Source: an uncultured Pelagibacteraceae bacterium
Lineage (GTDB): Bacteria > Pseudomonadota > Alphaproteobacteria > Pelagibacterales > Pelagibacteraceae
Length of the DNA: 43,016 nt
Direction: 5' to 3'
Assembly (NCBI GenBank): GCA_902521005.1
Contig: CABYPZ010000008.1
Span: 1-43,016, forward strand
Shown one piece after another: positions 1 through 8,915 of this stretch (its first letter is position 1; each line of letters opens with the position of its first letter). Both the position numbers and the translations under genes were made by a program. The notes beneath the pieces were generated by a model, which saw only the letters and a program-made list of their open reading frames with translations, ran no database searches and was not told the origin of the DNA.

Positions 1-1
1 T

Positions 2-850
2 GAAGAAGAAGAAGTTTTTATAAACTATAATGAATTTATTGCTAATTTACTAAATAAATCCTTTTTTAGTGATAAAAAACTTCTAATATTTTCAAGAACT
101 TCAGAAAAAATTCTTAAATTTATTGAAGAAATTATCTTAAAAGAGATAAAAGATTTAACAATTATTATTAATTCCAAGACTTTAGAAAAAAAATCAAAAC
201 TTCGAACATTCTTTGAAAAAGACGAGAATTGTGCATGCATTCCATTTTATGAAGATGATGAGAGGACACTACATCAAATATCCTCTAATTTTTTTAGTGA
301 ACATAAAATTTCTATTTCGAGAGAAATGATAAATCTAATAATCGAAAGATGTAGAGGAGATAGACAAAATCTTTTTAATGAAATCGAAAAAATTTCATCA
401 TTATTATTAAGTAAAAAAAAAATCACAACCGAAGATATAATTAAACTAACTAATTTGGCAGAGAACTACAGTATCTCAGAACTAGCAGATAACTGTCTTG
501 CAAAAAATACTAACAAAGTGAATAAAATTCTTAATGAAAATAAGTTTTCTTCTGATGAGTGTATTCTAATTTTAAGAACATTACTTTTTAAAACAAAAAG
601 ATTACTCGAACTTTCTAGGAGGAATATTCAAAATAAAAATGTCGAACAAACAATATCATCATCTAGACCTCCCATTTTTTGGAAAGATAAACAAATTGTA
701 AAAAATCAAATTATGAATTGGAGAGTAAGTGAAGTGGAAAATTTAATAATTAATATTAAAAATTTAGAAATTGATGTTAAAAAACATGCATCTTGCTCAC
801 TAAATCTAGTCTTAGATTTTATTTTAAATACTGCGAGTGCTAATAATTAG
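2..850 (+). CDS. holA: DNA polymerase III delta subunit, 5'-truncated by window edge
   Basis: Delta subunit of the clamp loader, which opens the beta sliding clamp during chromosome replication. The frame is open from base 2 to the stop at 848-850 (282 residues visible), and the family is usually about 340 residues, so roughly the first 60 are outside the window. An internal Met at 326 is not the start, because the same frame runs upstream without a stop and reads as delta-like sequence (LLIFSRTSEKILKFIEE). The part following that Met (ISREMINLIIERCRGDRQNL) matches the delta AAA+ lid region, and the C-terminal part has the all-helical collar character. The gene ends tail to tail with parB and overlaps it by 11 bases. 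In many alphaproteobacteria holA sits beside parB, which supports the call. Confidence 0.88.
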   Translation, partial: EEEEVFINYNEFIANLLNKSFFSDKKLLIFSRTSEKILKFIEEIILKEIKDLTIIINSKTLEKKSKLRTFFEKDENCACIPFYEDDERTLHQISSNFFSEHKISISREMINLIIERCRGDRQNLFNEIEKISSLLLSKKKITTEDIIKLTNLAENYSISELADNCLAKNTNKVNKILNENKFSSDECILILRTLLFKTKRLLELSRRNIQNKNVEQTISSSRPPIFWKDKQIVKNQIMNWRVSEVENLIINIKNLEIDVKKHASCSLNLVLDFILNTASANN

Positions 851-1691
851 CCTTAATAATCATTAATAAATGATTGAGTTGATCGTTGTCCCTATACTCA
901 AACAATACACTTCCTGAATTATTCTTTTTGCTATAAATTTTCACTCTTAGGCCAGTTTTACTCTCAACATTTTCCTCCAAATTAATTATATTTGGATCCC
1001 TAGATTTTGATTTAGAATTTTTTCTAAATTTCAAAACTCTAATAAGGTTCTCAGCTTGTCTTACTGATAGTTTTTTATCTACAATTTTTTTTGCAAGAAA
1101 ATTAGCATTTTCCATGCCCACTAATACTTTTGCATGACCTTGCGTTAATTTTTTAGTTTCTATTAAATTTTGAACCTCGTTAGGAAGAGATAGCAATCTT
1201 AAAGAATTTGATATATGTGAACGACTCTTTCCGATAAATTTAGAAACTTTTTCTTGGTCATAATCAAATTCTTTAATTAATCTTTGATAACCCATTGCTT
1301 CCTCTATTGGATTCAAATCGGATCTTTGAACATTTTCCACGATAGCAAATTCTAATGATTTTAAATCATCTACATCAATCTCAACAATTGGGACTTCATG
1401 AAGACCTGCATTTTGTGCTGCTTGCCACCTTCTTTCTCCAGCAACTATTTCAAATTTGTCATTTTCAGTTTTTGATTTTCTTACAATAATCGGTTGAATA
1501 ATTCCTCTTTCTTTGATCGAATTTGTAAGTTCTTCTAACGCGTCCTTTTCAAAATATTTCCTTGGTTGAAATTTATTTTTAGTTATAGAACTAATAGATA
1601 TTTTATTTTTAGAGACTCTAATTTCGTTATCTCCTATCAAAGAAGAAAGGCCTCTACCAAGACCCTTTTTTGCTTTAAATGGATTCATCAT
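840..1691 (-). CDS. parB: Chromosome partitioning protein ParB
   Basis: ParB binds parS, spreads as a CTP-dependent clamp and works with ParA to segregate replicated origins. At 283 residues it has the usual chromosomal ParB length. Visible are the N-terminal LGRGLSSLIG segment typical of alphaproteobacterial ParB, the GERR motif at residues 85-88 (CTP-binding/clamp region), ENVQRSDLNP at 119-128, and a helix-turn-helix around 147-167 for parS recognition. The start overlaps the parA stop as ATGA; a second Met follows immediately, so either could be used. Two parS-like sites lie within 2 kb (3063-3078, 3395-3410). Confidence 0.95.
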   Translation of the reverse strand: MMNPFKAKKGLGRGLSSLIGDNEIRVSKNKISISSITKNKFQPRKYFEKDALEELTNSIKERGIIQPIIVRKSKTENDKFEIVAGERRWQAAQNAGLHEVPIVEIDVDDLKSLEFAIVENVQRSDLNPIEEAMGYQRLIKEFDYDQEKVSKFIGKSRSHISNSLRLLSLPNEVQNLIETKKLTQGHAKVLVGMENANFLAKKIVDKKLSVRQAENLIRVLKFRKNSKSKSRDPNIINLEENVESKTGLRVKIYSKKNNSGSVLFEYRDNDQLNHLLMIIKANY

Positions 1692-2488
1692 GCTGCGCTT
1701 TCAACAATTTTATCTTGGTTCAAAAATTCTTCTGTGAAACCGAAGTAAGCTTTACTTCCTGGACATGATTTATCATATAGCAAAACTGGTACACCATGTG
1801 ATGGTGCTTCGGATAATCTTACGTTTCTAGGAACCACTGTTCCATAAACTTTTTCCTTAAAATAGTTTCTAGCCTCGCTCTCAACCTCTGCTGAAAGTTT
1901 ATTTCTCCTATCATACATTGTAAGAAGTATTCCTCTTATCTCTAATGATGGATTAAGATTAGTTTTGATCCTTTCAATTGTCTTCATAAGCTGAGTTAAG
2001 CCTTCTAATGCAAAAAATTCTGTTTGAAGAGGAACTACAAGGGCGTCTGATGCTACAAGAGCCATGATTGTGAGTAGACTTAACGAAGGAGGGCAATCAA
2101 GTAAGATATAATCATAGGATGCTCTAGAACTATTTAAAATAGCGGTTAATTCGTCTTTCAATTTAAAGGCTCTTCTGCTATCTCCAGCCGTTTCTACTTC
2201 TAATCCGGACAAATCGACATTAGATGTTATCAAATTCAAATTTTCAAAGCTTGTTGACTGTATTACTTCTTCTATTTTCTTATTTCCATTAAGAACATTA
2301 TAAATTGTCATGTCAGAACTTGAAGTGTTCGATAATCCTAGTCCAGTTGTTGCATTACCTTGAGGGTCAAGGTCAATTACTAAAACCTTTTTTCCTTTCA
2401 TGGATAATCCTGCTGCAAGATTTATTACAGTTGTTGTTTTGCCTACTCCTCCTTTTTGATTTATGATTGAAATAATTTTATTATCCAT
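1688..2488 (-). CDS. parA: Chromosome partitioning ATPase ParA (Soj)
   Basis: ParA-type ATPase that forms the nucleoid gradient used to move ParB-parS complexes. It has 266 residues. The deviant Walker A motif KGGVGKTT is at residues 12-19, with the signature lysine 12 and P-loop lysine 17. IDLDPQGNAT follows at 38-47 and the Walker B-like LLDCPPSL lies near 130. There is no N-terminal DNA-binding extension, as expected for a chromosomal (type Ib-like) ParA. It overlaps rsmG by 8 bases and parB by 4, so mnmG-rsmG-parA-parB reads as one translationally coupled operon. Confidence 0.96.
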   Translation of the reverse strand: MDNKIISIINQKGGVGKTTTVINLAAGLSMKGKKVLVIDLDPQGNATTGLGLSNTSSSDMTIYNVLNGNKKIEEVIQSTSFENLNLITSNVDLSGLEVETAGDSRRAFKLKDELTAILNSSRASYDYILLDCPPSLSLLTIMALVASDALVVPLQTEFFALEGLTQLMKTIERIKTNLNPSLEIRGILLTMYDRRNKLSAEVESEARNYFKEKVYGTVVPRNVRLSEAPSHGVPVLLYDKSCPGSKAYFGFTEEFLNQDKIVESAA

Positions 2489-3125
2489 TTTTTTTTTTCA
2501 AATTCCAAATTTTCACTATTATTGAATCTTTATTTGTTAAACTGTTTCTTTCTTCATAATCGAACTTCCAATTTTTTAGCGCCTCACCTAAAATTTTTCT
2601 TCCAGTCTTACCTAAATATAAAATTATATATTTAAAATTTTTGAAATTAGTTAAAGCAATTTCAAAAACTACCGGCAAAGGTTTGAAAGCACGAGAAATA
2701 ATTACATCAGTATTTAAATTTTTTTCTTCAAAAATATTTTTTCTATGAATTTCAGAGTTTAATTTAAATTTTTTTGACATCTCTCCTAAAAAAACTGCTT
2801 TATGATAACTTTTTTCATAAAAAATCAGTTTAAATAGCGGTTTTTTTGGTTTCATTAAAATGCCCAAAACTATCCCAGGCAAACCAGCTCCGGATCCAAG
2901 ATCAGTACAAGTATCAATCTCATTTTCATCAATAAAATCAATTGTTTGCGCACTATCTTCAATATGTCTTGATTTTATTGATTTTTCGGTCGTCTTGCTT
3001 ATTAAATTTATTTCCCTATTTCTAAGTATTATAGATTTGCTGAATTCCTCCAGCTCATTTAATGTTTCACGTGAAACTTCTAGAGGCCCTAAGTTATCAA
3101 TTTTTAAAATATTCGAATCAATCAA
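2481..3125 (-). CDS. rsmG: 16S rRNA (guanine-527-N7)-methyltransferase RsmG
   Basis: SAM-dependent methylation of G527 (E. coli numbering) of 16S rRNA in the small subunit. It has 214 residues, the normal RsmG length. The SAM-binding loop [12 protein letters not shown] lies at about residues 74-85, and the N-terminal VSRETL (17-22) is typical of the family. That VSRET stretch is encoded by a near-perfect parS palindrome (3063-3078), so this part of the gene serves both coding and segregation. The start overlaps the mnmG stop by 4 bases, and parA follows with an 8-base overlap. Confidence 0.93.
   Translation of the reverse strand: MIDSNILKIDNLGPLEVSRETLNELEEFSKSIILRNREINLISKTTEKSIKSRHIEDSAQTIDFIDENEIDTCTDLGSGAGLPGIVLGILMKPKKPLFKLIFYEKSYHKAVFLGEMSKKFKLNSEIHRKNIFEEKNLNTDVIISRAFKPLPVVFEIALTNFKNFKYIILYLGKTGRKILGEALKNWKFDYEERNSLTNKDSIIVKIWNLKKKNG
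3063..3078. promoter_or_regulatory. parS centromere-like site 1 (inside rsmG)
   Basis: TGTTTCACGTGAAACT matches the widespread bacterial parS consensus TGTTTCACGTGAAACA at 15 of 16 bases, including the perfect 14-base palindrome GTTTCACGTGAAAC at 3064-3077. It lies in rsmG codons for residues 17-21 (VSRET), close to parAB. Expected role: ParB loading site for origin segregation. Binding itself is inferred. Confidence 0.9.
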
Positions 3126-4993
3126 GCTATATGCTTAATAGACTTTCTTTTGAGATGAGACAACAAAATATATACTGCTGCTGGAGTTATTCCATCAATT
3201 CTTAACGCTTGACCCATAGTTTTAGGTTGAATTTTCTTGAATTTTGACTTTACCTCATTTGATAGGCCTGAGAAATTATCATAGTTTATGTTTTTTGGGA
3301 TAATGAGATTTTCATCTCTTTTGAATGCCAATATATCTGCATTTTGCTTCTTTAAATACCCTTTGTAATGAGAATTTATCTCTAATTGCTCATCTATTTC
3401 ACGTGAAACATACTTAATTTCAGGCCATATTTCCCTAATTTTGCACATGTTTACATCCTTTTGTCCTAAAACTTGGCTAGCTGAACGAGTTATTCCATCT
3501 TTAGCTATATTTATTCCATATTTAGAAATTTTTGTAGGTGTAATATTTAGTTTATCCATCATTTCTTGCATTTCAGTCAACTCTTTAGATTTTTGTTTAA
3601 ATAATTCTGACCTTTTATATGAAATTAAACCTATTTTTATTCCTTTTGCGGTAAGCCTTATATCTGCATTATCAGATCTTAATGATAATCTATATTCAGC
3701 TCTTGAGGTGAACATTCTATAAGGTTCTGCAACTCCCTTGGTGACCAGATCATCTATCATTACTCCAATATATGCATCTGATCTGTCTAGTATAAATGGC
3801 TCCTCACTCTTAATAGAGAGGCCGGCGTTTATTCCAGCTATCAATCCTTGAGCTGCAGCCTCTTCATAACCTGTCGTTCCATTGATTTGTCCTGCTAAAT
3901 ACAGATTTTTGATTTTTTTAGTCTCTAATGTCAAGAAAAGCTCCCTTGGATCGACATAATCATACTCAATAGCGTATCCAGGCCTTATTATTTTAACATT
4001 TTCTAAACCATTGATTTTACTGCATATTTCTTGCTGCACTTCTGAAGGCAATGAAGTTGATATACCATTCGGGTAAATAGTATGATCGTTCAACCCTTCA
4101 GGCTCCAAAAATATTTGATGTCTCTCCTTGTCTGAAAATTTTTTAATCTTATCCTCTATTGATGGACAATACCTAGGTCCAACACCTTTGATGTTACCGG
4201 AGTACATCGCACTTCGTTTAATATTTTTAGAAATTATCTTATGAACAGTCTCATTTGTATACGTCATACGACATGAGATTTGTTGATTTAAATTTTTTTT
4301 AGTAAGGAAAGAAAAAAAATAAGGATCATCATCTGCGAACTGTTCTTCCAAATTTTCAAATTTGATCGTACGAGCATCTAGTCTTGGAGGTGTCCCTGTC
4401 TTCAGTCTTCCAATTCTAAAGTCATACTTTTCTAATTGCTCGCTCAAACCAGTTGAGGGTTTTTCATTAAATCGTCCTGCGGGAGTCCTCTCTTCACCAA
4501 TATGTATTAATCCATTTAAAAAAGTGCCAGTAGTAAGTATTACCTTGTTTGTTTTAATTTTTTTTCCTGATTGAGTTATAAATCCATTTATTTCATTTTT
4601 TGAAAATATAAACTGAATTACAGGATCAGAAAATATGCTTAAATTACAATAGTTTACAAGTTTTTCTTGCATATATTTCTTATATAATGATCTATCACTC
4701 TGTGTTCTTGGTCCTCTTACGGCAGGTCCTCTGCTTCTATTTAGTAATCTAAATTGGATTCCTGACTTATCAGCAACTTCACCCATTAAACCATCTAATG
4801 CATCTATCTCCCTAACTAAGTGTCCTTTGCCTAATCCACCTATAGCAGGGTTACATGACATCTCGCCAATTGTATCGATGTTGTGAGTATATAAGGCTGT
4901 ATTTAGACCTAGCCGTGCTGATGCAGCTGCTGCTTCACATCCAGCATGGCCACCACCGACTACTACAACATCAAAATATAAATCCATTTTCAT
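3122..4993 (-). CDS. mnmG: tRNA uridine-5-carboxymethylaminomethyl modification enzyme MnmG (GidA)
   Basis: FAD-dependent partner of MnmE in forming (carboxymethyl)aminomethyl-uridine at tRNA wobble position 34. It has 623 residues, the standard length. The FAD dinucleotide-binding loop GGGHAG is at residues 13-18, followed by the family motifs [15 protein letters not shown] and [10 protein letters not shown] and the C-terminal helical domain ([19 protein letters not shown] region). The first Met (4993) and a Met two codons on are both possible starts. MnmE is encoded immediately upstream on the same strand across a 116-base gap. The 3' part contains the second parS site. Confidence 0.97.
   Translation of the reverse strand: MKMDLYFDVVVVGGGHAGCEAAAASARLGLNTALYTHNIDTIGEMSCNPAIGGLGKGHLVREIDALDGLMGEVADKSGIQFRLLNRSRGPAVRGPRTQSDRSLYKKYMQEKLVNYCNLSIFSDPVIQFIFSKNEINGFITQSGKKIKTNKVILTTGTFLNGLIHIGEERTPAGRFNEKPSTGLSEQLEKYDFRIGRLKTGTPPRLDARTIKFENLEEQFADDDPYFFSFLTKKNLNQQISCRMTYTNETVHKIISKNIKRSAMYSGNIKGVGPRYCPSIEDKIKKFSDKERHQIFLEPEGLNDHTIYPNGISTSLPSEVQQEICSKINGLENVKIIRPGYAIEYDYVDPRELFLTLETKKIKNLYLAGQINGTTGYEEAAAQGLIAGINAGLSIKSEEPFILDRSDAYIGVMIDDLVTKGVAEPYRMFTSRAEYRLSLRSDNADIRLTAKGIKIGLISYKRSELFKQKSKELTEMQEMMDKLNITPTKISKYGINIAKDGITRSASQVLGQKDVNMCKIREIWPEIKYVSREIDEQLEINSHYKGYLKKQNADILAFKRDENLIIPKNINYDNFSGLSNEVKSKFKKIQPKTMGQALRIDGITPAAVYILLSHLKRKSIKHIA
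3395..3410. promoter_or_regulatory. parS centromere-like site 2 (inside mnmG)
   Basis: TATTTCACGTGAAACA matches the parS consensus at 15 of 16 bases (G to A at position 2) and keeps the central TTTCACGTGAAA palindrome. It lies 332 bases from site 1, in the mnmG codons for VSREI. I noticed no other CACGTG-centred palindrome of this type in the window, so the two sites form a local pair beside parAB. Confidence 0.85.
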
Positions 4994-5109
4994 TTTATAA
5001 ATTTACAACTCATAATGAAATTTACAAGATGACTTTAATTTTTGATAAATAAACCACTATTACCAACGATTTTGGCTTAAAATGGTCTAAAAATGTTGAT
5101 AAATTAAGG
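4994..5109. other. mnmG-mnmE intergenic region with two pairs of direct repeats
   Basis: This is 116 bases of AT-rich DNA upstream of mnmG (minus strand). AAATTTACAA occurs at 4999-5008 and 5018-5027, with start points 19 bases apart. TTGATAAAT occurs at 5042-5050 and 5096-5104. TGTTGATAA at 5094-5102 differs from the DnaA-box pattern TGTGNATAA at one base. It probably holds the mnmG promoter/operator; a replication role is possible but weaker than for 12677-12959. Confidence 0.4.
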
Positions 5110-6444
5110 TTATTTACCTATACAAAAATCGTTGAAAATACTACCTAATATCTCCTCAACATCGAATTTTCCAACGATAACCCCAAGCTCTCTTGCTGCT
5201 TGTCTTAAATCTTCGGCTGCTTTATCAAAATCTTGTTCGTCACTTTTATTTTCAAAATTTTCAAGATGAATTAAACATTGCTCTAAATGAAGCCTGTGTC
5301 TCTCTCTTGTAATTAAAATATTTTGATTAGATAAAAATTTATTTTTAAGATTATTTCTTATTTTAGAAATTAAAGTGTCTACATTTTTTTCTTTTTTAAT
5401 TGAAATGTAAATAGGGTTATATTGCCTGAAGTCTACTAACATGTTCTCTATACCTAAATCTGATTTATTAACCACTACTAATGTCTTGTCGGATGACACT
5501 AAACCTTTTAAAAAGCCAGTAAAATGGGCCTTTTTGGGCTCAATCACTACTATGTTTAGATCGGCATTTTCAGCTTTTTTTAATGCTAAATTTATCCCTT
5601 TTTTTTCTATTTCGTCTTTTGATTCTCTTATTCCAGCGGTATCAGAAAGAATGACAGGATATCCATCAATATTTAAATGAACTTCAATTACGTCTCTTGT
5701 TGTTCCAGCAACTTCTGAAACAATAGCAGCATCTCTTTTTGAAAGATAATTCAATAAGGAGGATTTACCAGCATTAGGAGGTCCTAAAATCGCAATCTTG
5801 AATCCTTCTCTTATAATTTCGCCAACTTTTTTATCATCTAATACTTTTTTAATTTCAGATTTTATTTTTGAACTACTTAATTTAATTTCGTTTATAATCT
5901 TTTCAGGCAAATCTTCCTCTGGAAAATCTATTTTTGCTTCTACATTTGCTAAAATTTTTAATAATGAGCTTCTCCAGAAATTATATATTTCAGAATTTTT
6001 TCCAGACATGATTTTTATCGCTTGTTGTCTCTGCATTTCAGTTTCTGATCTTACAAGATCGGATATGCTTTCTGCTTTTAATAAATTTATTTTTCCATTT
6101 TGGAATGCAATCTTTGTAAACTCTCCAGGTTCTGCAATTCTACAATTTTCAATTTTGGAAATAGAATTCTGAATGGCTAATACTACCGCAACGCTACCAT
6201 GGACATGAAATTCTGCCATATCCTCACCTGTGTAGCTATTTGGCCCAGGAAACCACAATAATATACCTTCATCAATAAGCTCATTACTGTTGATTTTATT
6301 GATTTTTCTTAATGTTGCTTCTCTTGGTTTAGGAATACCTCCGTCAGTAAGCTTTGATATTACAATTCTAGTATCTGGACCTGAAATTCTTATAACCGAA
6401 ATACCAGAAATCCCTTGTCCTGAAGATAGCGCATAAATAGTCAT
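5110..6444 (-). CDS. mnmE: tRNA modification GTPase MnmE (TrmE)
   Basis: Acts with MnmG to modify U34 of tRNAs; a K+-activated GTPase dimerising through its G domain. It has 444 residues. The N-terminal folate-binding domain (residues 1-120) contains GPNSYTGEDMAEFHVHGS. The inserted G domain has P-loop GPPNAGKSS (221-229), DTAG (268-271) and NKSD near 330. The C-terminus ends CIGK (441-444), the invariant MnmE cysteine motif. A TATAAT hexamer on the minus strand at 6452-6457 ends 7 bases before the ATG, so the transcript may be leaderless or nearly so. Confidence 0.97.
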   Translation of the reverse strand: MTIYALSSGQGISGISVIRISGPDTRIVISKLTDGGIPKPREATLRKINKINSNELIDEGILLWFPGPNSYTGEDMAEFHVHGSVAVVLAIQNSISKIENCRIAEPGEFTKIAFQNGKINLLKAESISDLVRSETEMQRQQAIKIMSGKNSEIYNFWRSSLLKILANVEAKIDFPEEDLPEKIINEIKLSSSKIKSEIKKVLDDKKVGEIIREGFKIAILGPPNAGKSSLLNYLSKRDAAIVSEVAGTTRDVIEVHLNIDGYPVILSDTAGIRESKDEIEKKGINLALKKAENADLNIVVIEPKKAHFTGFLKGLVSSDKTLVVVNKSDLGIENMLVDFRQYNPIYISIKKEKNVDTLISKIRNNLKNKFLSNQNILITRERHRLHLEQCLIHLENFENKSDEQDFDKAAEDLRQAARELGVIVGKFDVEEILGSIFNDFCIGK

Positions 6445-6490
6445 AATATTAATTATAGCTTGATTTAAATTTTAATATATATTTTTTTAT

Positions 6491-7330
6491 ATGATCGTTT
6501 GGTTAGCTTCCTATCCTAAAAGTGGCAACACATGGGTTAGATTATTTTTAAATTGTCTATTATATTCAAAAAATTGTTCAGTGGATATAAATAAGGTTTA
6601 TATTCGTCAGTTTCCATTGAGAAAAGATTTTGATCAGATTACAAACAACATTGGTAACGTTGATGATTTCGTCAAAAATAGTTTATATTCACAAACTAAA
6701 ATAAATTTAGATAATAAAATAAAAATTTTTAAAACTCATAATGCCTTTTGGAAATCTGGTAATTTTAGTTTTACAGATATAAAAAATACATTGGGCGTGG
6801 TTTATATAGTTAGAGATCCAAGAAATGTAATTACATCAGTTAAAAATCATTATTTATTTGAGAGTTATCAAAAATCATACGATTTTATGACAAATGACAG
6901 ACAAACAATTGGTGCTAAAGATGACCCTAAATTTGAAATAGATTTACCAACAATAATTTCATCATGGAAAAATCATTATAATTCATGGAAAAAACTTAAG
7001 GTTAATTATTTATTAATAAAGTATGAAAATCTTTTAAAAAAACCATTAGAGGAATTTACAAAAATAGTAAATTTTTTAAACTTATATTCTGAACTTAATA
7101 TTAAAAAAGAAAATATGGAAGATTGTATTAAGAATTGCGATTTTTTAAAATTGCAATCACAAGAGAAAAGAAATGGTTTTAGAGAGTCTCCAGTTGATAA
7201 ATTTGGCAATTCAATAAAATTTTTCAATTTAGGTAATAAAAATAATTGGAAACAAATAGCTGAAACGCAAGTAACAGCAAAATTGGAGGAAAACTTTAAA
7301 GATGAAATGAAAGAACTTGGATATTTATAA
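6491..7330 (+). CDS. Sulfotransferase family protein
   Basis: Likely transfers sulfate from PAPS to an unknown acceptor. It has 279 residues without a signal peptide or membrane segment. The 5'-phosphosulfate loop PKSGNTW is at residues 9-15, the 3'-phosphate-binding segment VRDPRNVITS at about 107-116, and a C-terminal LGNKNNWK segment near 247-254 resembles the RKGxxGxWK motif of cytosolic-type sulfotransferases. It is one of few plus-strand genes left of 12.7 kb and is convergent with a TPR-sulfotransferase, overlapping it by 6 bases. Both sit between mnmE and rho, so the pair looks inserted into conserved order. The acceptor is not predictable. No clear Shine-Dalgarno sequence is seen. 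Confidence 0.85.
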   Translation: MIVWLASYPKSGNTWVRLFLNCLLYSKNCSVDINKVYIRQFPLRKDFDQITNNIGNVDDFVKNSLYSQTKINLDNKIKIFKTHNAFWKSGNFSFTDIKNTLGVVYIVRDPRNVITSVKNHYLFESYQKSYDFMTNDRQTIGAKDDPKFEIDLPTIISSWKNHYNSWKKLKVNYLLIKYENLLKKPLEEFTKIVNFLNLYSELNIKKENMEDCIKNCDFLKLQSQEKRNGFRESPVDKFGNSIKFFNLGNKNNWKQIAETQVTAKLEENFKDEMKELGYL

Positions 7331-8869
7331 AGCTAATTTTTCAAAATATGAATTTAAATAATTTTCATATTTCAAACTAAGATTTTTGGAAGATTTATAA
7401 ATTGGTTTTCTGGCTTGAATTATACTAACTGTATTAATGGTTCCTTTTGTATTTTTATGATGAAGCAAACAATTCTGATCCCAATTAAGATCGCAATTTT
7501 TAAGTAAAATTTTAATTTCTTCTTCTTTGTTCTGAACAAGTTTATCATAGTCCAATACATAGATATCTTTAGGATATTTTTTAAGCCAAAAATTAATTAG
7601 ATCCAAATACATATTAAAATAAGTAATAATATTTTCTGGATTAAAAGACCATCCCATATGTTTATTTGATGCAAAATAATTTTTAAATATAGATAGAAAA
7701 TTGTCTTTTAGATTTCTTTTACATAAAATTATTTTTGCGTTTGGAAAAGAATTTTTAATAAAACCTAACCATCTAAAATTATGAGGTGTTTTATCTACTA
7801 TTGTATTTTCAAGATATCCAAAGACTTCAATTTGTTTCATATAGAAATTAAAAAGATTATTACTATGAATATTATTTTTAAAATTTTGTGACAGGATTTT
7901 ATTATCTTGAACAATTAGCTCGTTTAAACCTTTTTCTAAATATTCAACTTCACCTATCCCTATAACGTCTTTATGAGATGACAGAATTTGTTCGACTAAT
8001 GTGGTCCCTGATCTAGGCAATCCACATACAAATATTATTTTTTTACTTTGTGTTTTTTCTAATTGAATATTATGAAAATTATCAAAAGTTTTTTTAATAC
8101 TATTAAATAATTTTTTCTCATTTTCTAATCTAAAATTTAAATTTTTATCTATTAAATTATTTGCCTTTTTAAAAAATATATAAGATTTTTCAAAATTTCT
8201 TAAATCCTCATAAGCTTTTGATATCCCAAAACATAGAATCCCTTTTTCTTTATCACTTAATTTTTGTTTATTATAAATATCAGTCATTTTATCTAAATGT
8301 GTTCTATCATTTGAATAATTTATTAATCTACTTAAAGAAATATGTGCATCAATTAGTAATGGAAATTTATCAATTAGTTTTTCATATAAATTTTTTGATT
8401 TTTCAAATTCACCAATATTTAAATATATCTTTGCTAAATCATTCATAATAAACATTTGAGAATTTGATTTTTTGACTGCATCTTCATATAATTTTACAGC
8501 TTCTTTAAATTGCTTAATTTTTTTTTTAAAATTTGCATAATTTGCAATTAACAAAAATTCATCAGGTTTTTCTAAAAGCAATTTATTAAAAATTTTTTCT
8601 GCGTTTTGAAAGTCATTTAAATACATATATGTATTTGCAAGATTAATTTTTGGAGCAAAATCTTTTTGATCAAGTTCAATGGCTTTTTTAAAACAAATTA
8701 GTGACTCTGAGTGATTTAATTTAGCCTGAAAAGCAAGACCTAGAAAGTTATAAAGTATGGATATATTGGGATTAACTTTGATTAATTTATTACAGTCATT
8801 AATTACATCGTTAAATTTTTTTAAATTGAGCTTGTTGTTTATTTGATCAATTTTTTTGTTTATATCCAC
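7325..8869 (-). CDS. TPR-repeat sulfotransferase
   Basis: A two-part protein of 514 residues. Residues 1 to about 245 form tandem helix pairs of TPR type (for example NFLGLAFQAKLNHSESLICF). A sulfotransferase domain follows, with P-loop GLPRSGTT at 283-290, an HxDxxG-like VIGIGEVEYL strand after it, CKRNLKDNFLS (383-393) as the 3'-phosphate segment, and a C-terminal SIIQARKPIYKSS signature. The family resembles tyrosine-protein-type sulfotransferases. The TPR half probably binds a protein or glycan partner. It is a paralogue of the gene at 32334-33908, with the same architecture. The real acceptor is unknown. Confidence 0.87.
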   Translation of the reverse strand: MDINKKIDQINNKLNLKKFNDVINDCNKLIKVNPNISILYNFLGLAFQAKLNHSESLICFKKAIELDQKDFAPKINLANTYMYLNDFQNAEKIFNKLLLEKPDEFLLIANYANFKKKIKQFKEAVKLYEDAVKKSNSQMFIMNDLAKIYLNIGEFEKSKNLYEKLIDKFPLLIDAHISLSRLINYSNDRTHLDKMTDIYNKQKLSDKEKGILCFGISKAYEDLRNFEKSYIFFKKANNLIDKNLNFRLENEKKLFNSIKKTFDNFHNIQLEKTQSKKIIFVCGLPRSGTTLVEQILSSHKDVIGIGEVEYLEKGLNELIVQDNKILSQNFKNNIHSNNLFNFYMKQIEVFGYLENTIVDKTPHNFRWLGFIKNSFPNAKIILCKRNLKDNFLSIFKNYFASNKHMGWSFNPENIITYFNMYLDLINFWLKKYPKDIYVLDYDKLVQNKEEEIKILLKNCDLNWDQNCLLHHKNTKGTINTVSIIQARKPIYKSSKNLSLKYENYLNSYFEKLAL

Positions 8870-8915
8870 TTTTTGGACTTTAAATTAAATAAAATATATT
8901 AAAAGAGAATTAATT

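Noticed and set aside
1566-1748. Plus-strand frame across the parA-parB junction
   Set aside because: It runs fully opposite recognised parB/parA coding sequence and shows no protein family features.
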